14,898 nucleotides of DNA from an uncultured Alphaproteobacteria bacterium (GTDB lineage Bacteria; Pseudomonadota; Alphaproteobacteria; RUG11792). The notes beneath the pieces were generated by a model. It did not search any database. It had not been told where the DNA came from and worked only from the letters and a program-made list of their open reading frames with translations. Made by a program: the position numbers and the translations under genes. Shown here piece after piece: positions 1 to 7,507 of this stretch. The stretch is taken from NCBI GenBank assembly GCA_958448685.1, contig CAUDEV010000027.1, forward strand, positions 1-14,898, written 5' to 3'. Each line of letters opens with the position of its first letter. Positions within the stretch are counted from its first letter, which is position 1.

Positions 1-2
1 AA

Positions 3-74
3 AACAAGTGGGAAGAGTTAAAAAAATATGTTCCACAAACGACTTATGATTATTTAAAAGGTTTGAAGAAGTGA
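3..74 (+). CDS. 3' end of an unidentified gene, cut by the window edge
   Basis: The third frame is open from the first bases of the window to a TGA at 72-74 and ends in the residues NKWEELKKYVPQTTYDYLKG followed by LKK. The Lys/Tyr-rich C-terminus reads like real protein, but 23 residues are too few to name a family. It could be the tail of a transposase or of a host gene; the decayed IS just downstream makes either plausible. Confidence 0.35.
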   Translation, partial: NKWEELKKYVPQTTYDYLKGLKK

Positions 75-163
75 AGTTATCCCGTTATATTTTTATGAAG
101 GTGTACAAGTTTAAACAGATATAAGACAAAGGTAGTAAAGAAAAATAGTTATCTTGGATAAAA

Positions 164-208
164 AAAGTCTCCTAAAATATATTTGAAAATTATAAAAAAG
201 GAGACTTT
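164..208. repeat. 9-bp inverted repeat at the head of the IS remnant
   Basis: AAAGTCTCC at 164-172 pairs with GGAGACTTT at 200-208, with a 27-nt loop. The right arm includes the probable ribosome binding site of the dead transposase (ATG at 209), so in an intact element this hairpin could have masked translation started by read-through transcripts. That role is inference. The left arm overlaps the probable IS end. Confidence 0.4.
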
Positions 209-615
209 ATGCAGATAAAATATCTTATCTACACAAGAACATTTATAAACTATATTATTATGTTTTACCAGAAAATACGAAATCTGAATTTATAAAAAGA
301 GCTGGAAGCTTGGTAAAATCATGGGAAGTAATGCACAAACAAAATATTATGGAATTATTAAGCCTAAAAATCTTTGTAAACTAAGGTTTAATAAGGATAT
401 TTGGAACCTCATAAGAAAAATAAGACTGAGCACAAAACTTATGGAAAAATAAAGATATATGTAATTTTAAAAAGAGATTATGACATAGAAATTAGTGAAA
501 GTTCTATGTGGCTGTTATCAAACTCCTAAAAAATTATTATTTGACAATACTCAAAAATATTTTAACGCAACACTATGAGACACCTCGCCCACACAAAATC
601 ACTATAAACTTTATT
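166..615 (+). pseudogene. Decayed IS481-like (DDE, integrase-core) transposase, N-terminal half
   Basis: No frame is open throughout, but the frames together spell the N-terminal half of a transposase. Positions 395-529 read KTEHKTYGKIKIYVILKRDY and then DIEISESS, the helix-turn-helix block that precedes the DDE core in IS481/IS3-type transposases. A shift of frame near 507 continues with a VAVIKLLKNYYL-like stretch to a stop near 615. A plausible original start is the ATG at 209, preceded by the Shine-Dalgarno AAGGAG, but that frame stops after 28 codons. The IS-like end AGTCTCCTA at 166-174 also appears at the 8.1-8.6 kb remnant. The catalytic half is absent. The IS family name is a judgement from short motifs. 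Confidence 0.55.
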
Positions 616-623
616 GGATAACC

Positions 624-686
624 TGCTTATTTTCATAAATAAGCAAGAAGGAAAGCATGAACAAATTCATTCATATCTTTCCTTCT
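624..686 (-). terminator. Two adjacent hairpins downstream of the LRR gene, possible terminator
   Basis: Two perfect stems lie just past the 3' end of the LRR gene. One is AGAAGGAAAG (646-655) with CTTTCCTTCT (677-686), 10 bp, whose loop holds a smaller ATGAA/TTCAT stem. The other is TGCTTATT (624-631) with AATAAGCA (638-645), 8 bp with a 6-nt loop. No clean U tract follows on the minus strand, so intrinsic termination is uncertain. They may instead stabilise the mRNA 3' end or belong to the neighbouring IS debris. Confidence 0.35.
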
Positions 687-720
687 GTTTAATATTGGAC
701 TAGAGATTCTTCGTCAATAA

Positions 721-1527
721 TCAATCCACAGTGATTATTATTCCTTTTTTTTGAGCAAAATTTTTTAATTCTTTCTTTAAAATCCATGATATACAATTAT
801 CTCGTAGATCAATTTCCTTGACAGAAGTATTGTTTTCTAAAGCATTAACAATTGCTTGAGCTCCTGTGTCTCCTATGCCATTACTAGACAAATTGATACT
901 AGTAATAGAGGTATTAGTCCTCAGAGCATCAGCAATATCTATGGCTCCTGCGTCTCCTATGTAATTCAAACGTAGATCAATACTAGTAATAGAGGTATTA
1001 GTCCTCAGAGCATCAGCAATATCTTTAGCTCCTGGGGCCTTTATCTGATTAAGGTGTAAATCAATACTAGTAATAGAAGTACTGGTTCTCAGAATATCAA
1101 ATAAAGTGCTGATGTGGTCTGATACTCCCCACGTAAGACAATTAATGGAGGGATTAGCTTTCAAAAAATCAGCAAGTACTCTGGACTCCAGGTCCCCTGT
1201 CTTACTAAAATGTAGAGGATTTACCAAAAGAGAGTTTCCCTCCCTATATGTTTTTTGTAGATAATTTCGAAATCTCTCAGCCGAAGCGGCTTGTTCAGGT
1301 GTTAGTTCTGGATCTGCTGCTTCTGGTTGCGAAACAGAATGAGGCTTACCGGCGTCTGGAATGCTATCTATAGCAGCTTGAACAGCTGTTAACTGAGCTG
1401 TAAAGTAAGTCTTAAAAGCAGTTAACTTCTCCATATCGAAACCACCAAATGGATTTTGCATCGACGCACCAACTTCTATACTTCCCAACATAGAAAGCAT
1501 ACTTATTACTAATAAAAATTTTTTCAC
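721..1527 (-). CDS. Secreted leucine-rich-repeat protein (ribonuclease-inhibitor type LRR), candidate host-directed effector
   Basis: The start is a GTG at 1527, supported by AGGAG at 1535-1539 seven bases upstream and by a good signal peptide (MKKFLLVISMLSMLGSIEVG, cleavage near Ala21). The mature protein (268 aa with signal) has a low-complexity linker at about 23-80, then LRRs at about 146-245. Four 28-residue units carry the pattern NTSITSIDLxxNxIGDxGAxxIADALR, the RI-like class found in NLR-type eukaryotic proteins and in proteins of intracellular bacteria. A Lys-rich cap closes the C-terminus (about 249-268). No enzymatic domain is visible, so it is probably a binding protein acting outside the inner membrane or in the host; the effector role is inference. 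Repeat units are nearly identical at DNA level, showing recent internal duplication. It is flanked by non-coding DNA and IS debris and looks monocistronic. Confidence 0.8.
   Translation of the reverse strand: MKKFLLVISMLSMLGSIEVGASMQNPFGGFDMEKLTAFKTYFTAQLTAVQAAIDSIPDAGKPHSVSQPEAADPELTPEQAASAERFRNYLQKTYREGNSLLVNPLHFSKTGDLESRVLADFLKANPSINCLTWGVSDHISTLFDILRTSTSITSIDLHLNQIKAPGAKDIADALRTNTSITSIDLRLNYIGDAGAIDIADALRTNTSITSINLSSNGIGDTGAQAIVNALENNTSVKEIDLRDNCISWILKKELKNFAQKKGIIITVD
896..1099 (-). repeat. Tandem 84-bp coding repeats of the LRR gene
   Basis: The 45 bases at 896-940 recur identically at 980-1024, exactly 84 bp (28 codons) later, and a diverged third unit starts at 1064, again 84 bp on. 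The identity, including synonymous positions, implies recent unit duplication or gene conversion, so the LRR number may vary between strains. Confidence 0.85.
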
Positions 1528-1553
1528 AGTTTTTCTCCTGTAATAAAATTAAC

Positions 1554-1581
1554 TTTATATCTATATATTATATGTTATCAA
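1554..1581 (-). promoter_or_regulatory. Probable sigma70-type promoter of the LRR gene
   Basis: On the minus strand, TTGATA (1576-1581) is followed after 16 bases by TATAAA (1554-1559). This places a transcription start near 1547, about 8 bases upstream of the AGGAG ribosome site. A second, stronger -10-like TATAAT lies further upstream near 1585-1590 without a good -35. The surrounding DNA is very AT-rich, so chance matches are likely. Confidence 0.4.
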
Positions 1582-1862
1582 ATATTATACCAAAAAGCAA
1601 GAGAAAATATATTATTTCGTATTTACAAAATAAGTAATAGAAAAATCAAGAAAATTCATTAAAATTTTATGGGACTTTTCAGGGTTTGACATGTGAGAAA
1701 TTTGAGAGATATACTGGAAATATAGGTTTGTTTGTTACCTTCCAACAACATTCAGCGCGGTATCTTTTCCCGCTATACATAGAACAAAGAAATAATCGTA
1801 AGAAATAAAAAGATCAAACCCTTCCACCTTAGGGATGGATGTTAGTTAACCCTTTAGACATA

Positions 1863-1886
1863 TCGCAAATGGAGCACGATTTGCGA
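1863..1886. other. Strong 8-bp hairpin in the intergenic region
   Basis: TCGCAAAT (1863-1870) pairs perfectly with ATTTGCGA (1879-1886) around the 8-nt loop GGAGCACG. A shorter stem, CACG/CGTG with loop AAG, follows at 1907-1917. No T tract follows in either direction, so these do not look like intrinsic terminators. The GGAG in the loop resembles a ribosome site, but no start codon follows that leads to a credible frame. Confidence 0.5.
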
Positions 1887-1936
1887 CGTATATAAATAAA
1901 GTGTGGCACGAAGCGTGAATTAGAAAGAAGACCTCA

Positions 1937-1990
1937 CCGGAAAACGGTTGATGACACCGCAGGGGCACCTATAGCGCTTTCGGAAGACAT
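1937..1990 (+). repeat. Dispersed repeat, copy 1 (inverted relative to the copy at the window's right end)
   Basis: These 54 bases match the reverse complement of 14845-14898 without gaps at 51 of 54 positions. The core includes GACACCGCAGGGGCACC and GCGCTTTCGGAAGACAT. Similarity stops sharply at 1990/14845, while the other side runs off the window. The element is much GC-richer than its surroundings. Its identity is unknown to me. Confidence 0.85.
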
Positions 1991-2034
1991 CGTGAATCAA
2001 AAAGAATAGTAATTGTCGCTTTTATATTTCGATA

Positions 2035-2053
2035 TTTTATGAGATAATATAAT
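2035..2053 (+). promoter_or_regulatory. Promoter -10 region of the phzF-like gene
   Basis: The 19 bases TTTTATGAGATAATATAAT contain a consensus TATAAT (2048-2053), 26 bases before the ATG. An 18-of-19 match sits in the same position before the Cys-rich gene at 10960. No strong -35 hexamer is visible. The predicted 5' leader is about 20 bases. Confidence 0.5.
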
Positions 2054-2079
2054 CGTTTGGTGAAATATATAATTTCATA

Positions 2080-2859
2080 ATGTTTTTTCTAGTTGATGCT
2101 TTTACAGAGCTTCCTTTCAAAGGAAATCCGGCAGGAGTTTGCATTCTCAAAGACTACCCTACTGATAATAATGAACTACAAAAAATTGCAGCTTATTATG
2201 ATTGGTCTGAAATAGCTTTTTTAAAGCAGATAGGCGATAAAGACTTTCAAATTAGATGGTTTTCACCAAAAGATGAAGCGCCACTTTGCGGGCATGCGAC
2301 TTTGGCCTCAGCACATATTATTTTTTCAAATAATTTAATATCAGGAGATGTTATAAATTTCAAATATAACACAGGAGAATTATCAACTTTGAAATCTCTA
2401 AATGGAATTACTCTAAATTTCCCTGCGAAGCCTGTTACAAAATGCAATACAATACCATTTTCAGTGAAAAATATTATAGGAATTAGTTCATATAAAGAAA
2501 TAGTTAAAGATGATCAGATTTATATTATTGTTTTGAAATCAAAAGAAGATGTTATCAATGCAAAACCGAATTTTGAAGAAATAAAAAACATTAATTGCAG
2601 AGCGGTTGCAATAACTTCTGTCGGTGATGAAAATTTTGATTTTTATTCACGTTATTTTGCTCCAAAAGTTGGAATTTATGAAGATCCTGTTTGTGGATCT
2701 ATGCATTGTAGGCTTGCTTGTTATTGGTCTAACGTCTTACATAAAACCAAATTTCATGCATATCAAGCTTCAAAACGATCCGGAACTTTATATGTTGAAT
2801 TAAAAAATAATACAGTTAGCTTGACATCAAAGGCTGTCACTATTTGCAAGATTTTATAA
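2080..2859 (+). CDS. PhzF-family isomerase-like protein
   Basis: The 259-residue product is a full-length member of the PhzF fold family (two-domain, diaminopimelate-epimerase-like isomerases). Family marks are DAFTELPFKGNPAGV (6-20), the catalytic-type Glu in WSE (E44), the CGHATLA motif (70-76) and DPVCGSMH (202-209), which matches the conserved DPxTGSA region. The equivalents of the Glu, His and Asp active-site residues of PhzF are all present, so it is probably active, but family members have varied and mostly unknown substrates. Phenazine synthesis is not implied because no phz genes surround it. It stands alone on the plus strand and its 3' end overlaps the convergent lipoprotein gene by 20 bases. 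The ATG lacks a clear ribosome site. Confidence 0.88.
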   Translation: MFFLVDAFTELPFKGNPAGVCILKDYPTDNNELQKIAAYYDWSEIAFLKQIGDKDFQIRWFSPKDEAPLCGHATLASAHIIFSNNLISGDVINFKYNTGELSTLKSLNGITLNFPAKPVTKCNTIPFSVKNIIGISSYKEIVKDDQIYIIVLKSKEDVINAKPNFEEIKNINCRAVAITSVGDENFDFYSRYFAPKVGIYEDPVCGSMHCRLACYWSNVLHKTKFHAYQASKRSGTLYVELKNNTVSLTSKAVTICKIL

Positions 2860-3331
2860 CAGAGACAATAGCTAAGACAATCGAATTTGCTAATTCATCC
2901 AAAACCGCGTTTTGAGCTTGTTTTTTCGAAGCTAAAACAGAAAATGGAAGATTATCACAGGTCTCATAAGTTGAAAATGCATCAACTAATTTTTCTCCCA
3001 GCTCATTATAGCTTTTGTCATAAACCTGGATTTTGGCAGCCATGCGCAATTGTTCTTTTGTCACTTGACGTTCTGTATAAACTGCAGAAGATGTTTGGCC
3101 TTTAATTTCTATATTGATTTTGTATAATGATAAATCTTTAATATATAACGGCAAAGTTCTTTCAATAATTCCCATAACTCTGTATTTCTCATATGGTTTC
3201 GCTTTTATATTTATATCGAAACTTCCTTTTATGCTATTGGCATTGGTTAAAAGAGGAGTTGTTTCAGAACATCCTAATAAAAGCAAGGAGATTAATCCAC
3301 AGATCGCGATTTTAAAACAATTTCGTAACAT
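2840..3331 (-). CDS. lptE: Putative LptE-like LPS-assembly lipoprotein
   Basis: The 163-residue protein has a lipoprotein signal peptide ending in the lipobox LLLLGC (acylated Cys21), so it is anchored in an envelope membrane. The rest fits the layout of alphaproteobacterial LptE: a strand-rich middle (RVMGIIERTLPLYIKDLSLY, then YTERQVTKEQLRMAAKIQVY), a turn and a serine/Ala stretch (DAFSTYETCDNLPFSVLASK), and a long C-terminal helix (AQNAVLDELANSIVLAIVSV). LptE plugs the LptD barrel and delivers lipopolysaccharide to the outer leaflet. Sequence identity is low and the call is by pattern, so another small envelope lipoprotein remains possible. The ATG at 3331 lies 40 bases inside infB, with GGAG about ten bases upstream, suggesting translational coupling as the last gene of the rimP-nusA-infB operon. 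Confidence 0.5.
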   Translation of the reverse strand: MLRNCFKIAICGLISLLLLGCSETTPLLTNANSIKGSFDINIKAKPYEKYRVMGIIERTLPLYIKDLSLYKINIEIKGQTSSAVYTERQVTKEQLRMAAKIQVYDKSYNELGEKLVDAFSTYETCDNLPFSVLASKKQAQNAVLDELANSIVLAIVSVIKSCK

Positions 3332-5931
3332 TCTATCTGATCTCCAACTTTGAAATCATTGAATCCATCTGCTAAAATACCGCATTCATGAGATTGTCTT
3401 GATTCCTTTATTTCATCTTTTTCATGGCGCATGGAACGTATTTTTCCTTCAAAAACACATTTTCCATTTCTCATAACTTTTATTTTGGAATCATTTCTTT
3501 TTATTATGCCATCAGAGACATAACATCCAGCAATAGTTCCAAGTCTGCTAATGGTGAAAATCTTTCTCAGATCAGCAGTTCCAATATAATTTTCTTCAAC
3601 AATCGGAGAAAGCATAGATCCCATTATGGATTTCACCTCTTCTGTCATGTGATAAATAATATTGTGATTTAATATTTTTATACCATAAAATTTTGCAGAA
3701 TCTTTCGCGGCAGTAGATGTATTTACATTAAATCCAATGACAATAGCATTTGTATTTCTTGCAAAATCTATATCACTTTCACTGATAATTCCAACTCCGC
3801 TTTCAACTATTTGAATTTTTATTTCAGGATGTTTTATAGCTTCAAGAGATGCTGTTATTGCTTCAAGAGATCCATAAACATCAGCTTTTAATAAAATATT
3901 TAATACTTTTACATCACTTGAATTATTCTGCATTAAAGCATTTATATTTTTTGCAACACTTTGTGAAGATTTCATTTTTGCAAGTTGTTTTCTGTATTCA
4001 GCTATTTCTCTTGCTTTTTGTTCTGTTTCAATAACGGTTAAAACATCTCCAGGTTCAGGAGCCGTGTCAAATCCAACAATTTCAACAGGGGTTGATGGCC
4101 CGGCATTAATAAGTTTCTTTCCCTTGTCATCATAAATAGTTCTAATTTTTCCAAATGAACTACCTGCAACGAAAATATCTCCAGGTTTTAATATTCCATG
4201 TTGAACTATCAATGAAGCAACAACACCTTTTCCCTTGTCTATTCTTGATTCAAGAATTGTTCCCACTGCGGATCTCTTCTCATTTGCTTTTAATTCGAGC
4301 ATTTCAGCTTGCAACAAAATAGTCTCTAATAATCCATCAAGGTTGATATTTTGTTTTGCTGAAATTTCTGCACTTAGTGTTTCTCCGCCAAAATCTTCAA
4401 GTATGATTTCCTGAGCCATTAATTCATTCTTAATTTTATCAATGTTAATATTCGGCTTATCAATTTTATTTATAGCAACAACTAATGGAACTTTTTGAGA
4501 TCTAGCTTGATTAATAACTTCTATAGTTTGTTCTTTGATACCATCATCAGCAGCAACGACTAATATTATTATATCAGTAATAACAGCTCCTCTAGCTCTT
4601 ATTTTTGTAAATGCAGCATGTCCTGGAGTATCTATGAACGTTATCTTTTTTCCGCTCTTTGTTTCTATTTGATATGCCGCGACATGTTGTGTAATTCCTC
4701 CAGCTTCTTTTTGAGCAACACTTGTTTTACGTAATGTATCAAGAAGGGTTGTTTTTCCGTGATCGACATGCCCCATAATCGCAACAATAGGCGCTCTTGG
4801 AACAAGATCTTCAGGATTATCAATAACATTTGTCAGTTCATTCTCGATATCCGATTCAGAAATTCTATGCGGAATATGACCAAATTCCGTACAAATTATT
4901 TCTGCCGTATCCCCATCGATTAATTGATTTATTGTTGCCATTGTCCCAATAGACATGAGATATTTCGTAACTTCTGCAGATCTCACAGCCATTCTGTTTG
5001 CTAATTCACCGACTGTAATCATATCAGGAATATCAACATCTCGTATAACTTTCACAGTCTCTTGAGGTGTTGTATTTAGGTTTTTTAATTTTTGGCGCGC
5101 TCTTTTTAAGGAAGCTATAGATCTGGAACGTTCTTCCATATCATTGTTCAAAACTCTATCCAGCATAGCACGAGACATTTTTCCACTTGTTTGATTACGT
5201 CTCTCTGAATTCCTTGATTTTAGAACCAATTTCATTTTCCTTGGTGTTTCAAAATCATCAGACACTTTTGCTTTTGGCTTATAAATCTGTCTTTCTGGGA
5301 TAGGTAAATTATCTTGAATTGAAATATCTAAAATGGAACCTGAATTTTTGATTTCAGAGGTCTTTGATTTTGAAGAAACTGGTTTTTGTTTTATATATTC
5401 CTTAGATCTGAAAACTACAGGTTCTATTTTTTCTTTTTTAACAGCTTCTTGCTTATCTTTTTGCTTTTTTTCTTTTTTCTCAATAACTGGAACTGGCTCT
5501 TTTGATTCAACAGATTGTCCAATATCTTTGCCATCATCGGAAACAACCAAATTTTCAGAGATATCATCTATTGTCATTTCATCTGAATTTGACTTTGATT
5601 CTTCTTTTAGTTCGATTTCTAAAGTAGGTACATCTTCTTCAGATTTTTTCGCTTCTTGCAAGACTTTTAGCCTTGTTTCTAGCTCCTTATCTGTTAATCC
5701 ACCAATTTGTGTGGAATTTTTTTCTAAAGAAGAACTATTATCTAAGATTATTTTTTCAGTTAATGAATTATTTTTTTCCTGAATATCTATAGCTAATCCA
5801 TGACGCTTTCGTTTTATTTCGACTTCAATAGTTTTATTTCCCGTATTAGTCTTTTGAGATACTCCCGGATCTATTTTTAAAGAAAGAGTCTTTCTTTTTT
5901 GATCTTTCTTATTTTCATCAACTGTAGCCAT
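3292..5931 (-). CDS. infB: Translation initiation factor IF-2
   Basis: IF-2 is the GTPase that brings fMet-tRNA to the 30S subunit and promotes 50S joining. The 879-residue protein has a long charged Lys/Glu-rich N-terminal region (1-250), an IF2_N domain at about 303-350 (IPDMITVGELANRM), then the G domain: G1 GHVDHGKTT (387-395), G2 GGITQH (411-416), G3 DTPGH (434-438), G4 NKID (488-491) and G5 SAK (about 524-526). Domains II, III and the fMet-tRNA-binding C-domain follow to the end. All GTPase residues are intact. The start ATG at 5931 lies 22 bases after the nusA stop. The usual ylxR gene between nusA and infB is absent. The stop at 3292 is overlapped by the downstream lipoprotein gene. 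Confidence 0.98.
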   Translation of the reverse strand: MATVDENKKDQKRKTLSLKIDPGVSQKTNTGNKTIEVEIKRKRHGLAIDIQEKNNSLTEKIILDNSSSLEKNSTQIGGLTDKELETRLKVLQEAKKSEEDVPTLEIELKEESKSNSDEMTIDDISENLVVSDDGKDIGQSVESKEPVPVIEKKEKKQKDKQEAVKKEKIEPVVFRSKEYIKQKPVSSKSKTSEIKNSGSILDISIQDNLPIPERQIYKPKAKVSDDFETPRKMKLVLKSRNSERRNQTSGKMSRAMLDRVLNNDMEERSRSIASLKRARQKLKNLNTTPQETVKVIRDVDIPDMITVGELANRMAVRSAEVTKYLMSIGTMATINQLIDGDTAEIICTEFGHIPHRISESDIENELTNVIDNPEDLVPRAPIVAIMGHVDHGKTTLLDTLRKTSVAQKEAGGITQHVAAYQIETKSGKKITFIDTPGHAAFTKIRARGAVITDIIILVVAADDGIKEQTIEVINQARSQKVPLVVAINKIDKPNINIDKIKNELMAQEIILEDFGGETLSAEISAKQNINLDGLLETILLQAEMLELKANEKRSAVGTILESRIDKGKGVVASLIVQHGILKPGDIFVAGSSFGKIRTIYDDKGKKLINAGPSTPVEIVGFDTAPEPGDVLTVIETEQKAREIAEYRKQLAKMKSSQSVAKNINALMQNNSSDVKVLNILLKADVYGSLEAITASLEAIKHPEIKIQIVESGVGIISESDIDFARNTNAIVIGFNVNTSTAAKDSAKFYGIKILNHNIIYHMTEEVKSIMGSMLSPIVEENYIGTADLRKIFTISRLGTIAGCYVSDGIIKRNDSKIKVMRNGKCVFEGKIRSMRHEKDEIKESRQSHECGILADGFNDFKVGDQIECYEIVLKSRSVD

Positions 5932-5953
5932 CTAATATATAATTCCTTTTTAT

Positions 5954-7480
5954 TTATTTAAACCAATTTTCCCTTATCTTCATAATAAGGGTACCTGCCT
6001 CTGATTCAGATAAAAGATCTCCGGCTATTTCCACTAATTCGTCCTTAGACAAATCTCCTAAATCATCTAATGTTTTTAGGCCAGCTTTTACTAATGCTTC
6101 CAAAAGTTTCGGTTTTAATAATTTATAATTCTTTAACTCCGGAGAAACTCCTTTTTCATCACATAATTTGAAAACTTCTTCGCGTTTTTTTGTTATATAA
6201 GTTTTTGCACGTTGTTGTATTTCATCTGCAATCTCATCATCAAAACCTTCAATTGAAGAAATTTCTGAAACAGGAGCCAATGCGATGTCTTCAATTGAAG
6301 AGAATCCTTCTCCCATAAGAAGATGAGCAACCATTTCATCAACATCTAAATCGTTCATAAATGTATTTAAAATTCTTGCTGTTTCTTTTGCTCGTGCTTT
6401 TGTTTCTTCTGATTCTGTTGTGACATTTATTGTCCATCCTGTCAATTTTGAAGCTAATCTGACATTTTGCCCTCTACGCCCTATTGCGGAACTCAATTGA
6501 TCATCAGGAACAACAGCTGTTACTCTATCTCCGGACTCTTCTTCCATAACAATTTTTAAAACCTCTGCCGGTGCTAAACTGTTTACTATGAATATAACAG
6601 GATTTTCAGACCATAAAATTATATCAACTTTTTCGCCTTTTAACTCATCAACAATCGCTTGAACTCTTGCACCTTTCAAACCAACACAAGCGCCTATAGG
6701 ATCTAAATTTGGATCAGTTGTTGTTACAGCAACTTTTGCCTTGCTTCCAGGATCTCTTGAAACAGATACTATTTTTATTATTCCGTCATAAACTTCAGGA
6801 ACCTCTTGTTCAAATAGTTTTTTCAAAAAATCCGGATGAGTTCTTGAAAGAAGGAGAAGAGGTCCAGTTTGTTCTTTATTTATCTCAACTAACAAAACTT
6901 TTATTCTATCTCCTACTCTGAAAATTTCATTCGGAATCATTTCGGATTTTTTTATAATACCTTCTGTCCTTCCATTAATATCAAAGATAACATCTGTATA
7001 TTCAACACGTTTCACAACACCAGTGATTATTTCTCCAATTCTTCCGGAAAATTCTTCAGATTGTTTTTGTCTTTCTGCAGTCCTTACCTTTTGAATAATA
7101 ACTTGCCTTGCAGATTGTGCTGCGACTCTTCCAAAATCAAGGGCAGGTAAGCGATCTCTTATAACATCACCTGTTTTTATTGTAGGATAAGCTAATAATG
7201 CATTTTCTAATGAAATTTCGATATTGGAGTTATTAACTTTATCAACAACGGAAAGCAATCGACTTAATTCTATTTCTCCTGATTTTCGATTTATAACAAC
7301 TTCAAGGTTCTTTTCCTCTCCATATTTTAATTGAGCGGTTTTTAAAATTGCAGATTCCATTGCTTCAAGAATTTCTTCTCTGTCAATTCCTTTTTCTCTT
7401 GCTACCATATCTGCAACTTGCAAAATTTCATTTCTTGCAACTTGACGTGTATTTTCCTCTAACTTAATCTTTCTGCTCAC
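5954..7480 (-). CDS. nusA: Transcription elongation/antitermination factor NusA
   Basis: NusA binds RNA polymerase and nascent RNA, controlling pausing, termination and antitermination. The 508-residue protein shows the family's full domain order: an N-terminal RNAP-binding domain (1-135), S1 (about 145-210), KH1 with DPIGACVGLKGARV, KH2 with SSAIGRRGQNVRLAS, and two C-terminal helix-hairpin-helix acidic repeats (around 390-440 and 465-505), the arrangement seen in proteobacterial NusA. The start is a GTG at 7480, with GGAG nine bases upstream. It lies 27 bases after rimP and 22 bases before infB, so the three are co-transcribed. Confidence 0.97.
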   Translation of the reverse strand: MSRKIKLEENTRQVARNEILQVADMVAREKGIDREEILEAMESAILKTAQLKYGEEKNLEVVINRKSGEIELSRLLSVVDKVNNSNIEISLENALLAYPTIKTGDVIRDRLPALDFGRVAAQSARQVIIQKVRTAERQKQSEEFSGRIGEIITGVVKRVEYTDVIFDINGRTEGIIKKSEMIPNEIFRVGDRIKVLLVEINKEQTGPLLLLSRTHPDFLKKLFEQEVPEVYDGIIKIVSVSRDPGSKAKVAVTTTDPNLDPIGACVGLKGARVQAIVDELKGEKVDIILWSENPVIFIVNSLAPAEVLKIVMEEESGDRVTAVVPDDQLSSAIGRRGQNVRLASKLTGWTINVTTESEETKARAKETARILNTFMNDLDVDEMVAHLLMGEGFSSIEDIALAPVSEISSIEGFDDEIADEIQQRAKTYITKKREEVFKLCDEKGVSPELKNYKLLKPKLLEALVKAGLKTLDDLGDLSKDELVEIAGDLLSESEAGTLIMKIRENWFK

Positions 7481-7507
7481 TTATAAAAACTCCAAATCAA
7501 TTTAGGC

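Larger units (their letters stand above)
1528..2079. other. Gene-free, structured intergenic region between the LRR gene and the phzF-like gene
   Basis: Apart from the LRR promoter near 1554-1581 and the phzF-like promoter near 2035-2053, no open reading frame with a ribosome site is present. The middle part (about 1680-1990) is richer in G and C than its surroundings. It holds a 9-bp long-range inverted repeat (AGGGTTTGA at 1681-1689 with TCAAACCCT at 1814-1822), a strong hairpin (1863-1886) and one copy of a dispersed repeat (1937-1990). I saw no tRNA, 6S, SRP or tmRNA signature. It could be an unrecognised structured RNA or a decayed repeat element. Confidence 0.5.

Noticed and set aside
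896..1099. Regular 84-bp spacing that could suggest a CRISPR-like or tandem intergenic array
   Set aside because: The period equals 28 codons and falls in frame with LRR units, and there are no spacers between conserved direct repeats. No CRISPR array is present in the window.
1934..1990. An 18-codon ATG-initiated frame on the minus strand inside the dispersed repeat (MSSESAIGAPAVSSTVFR)
   Set aside because: There is no ribosome site. All three base differences between the two long repeat copies change an amino acid, the opposite of what a conserved peptide would show.
1528..2079. A search for a tRNA, 6S RNA, SRP RNA, tmRNA or known riboswitch in the structured intergenic region
   Set aside because: I found no T-loop, no conserved SRP tetraloop block, no tmRNA tag frame and no known riboswitch core; only unassigned hairpins remain.
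2080..2859. Phenazine biosynthesis as the function of the PhzF-like gene
   Set aside because: No other phz genes are nearby, and most members of the family are not involved in phenazine synthesis.
5333..5782. A long plus-strand frame of 149 codons rich in Ser and Phe
   Set aside because: It is the mirror of the Lys/Glu-rich N-terminal region of infB and has no homology-like features.
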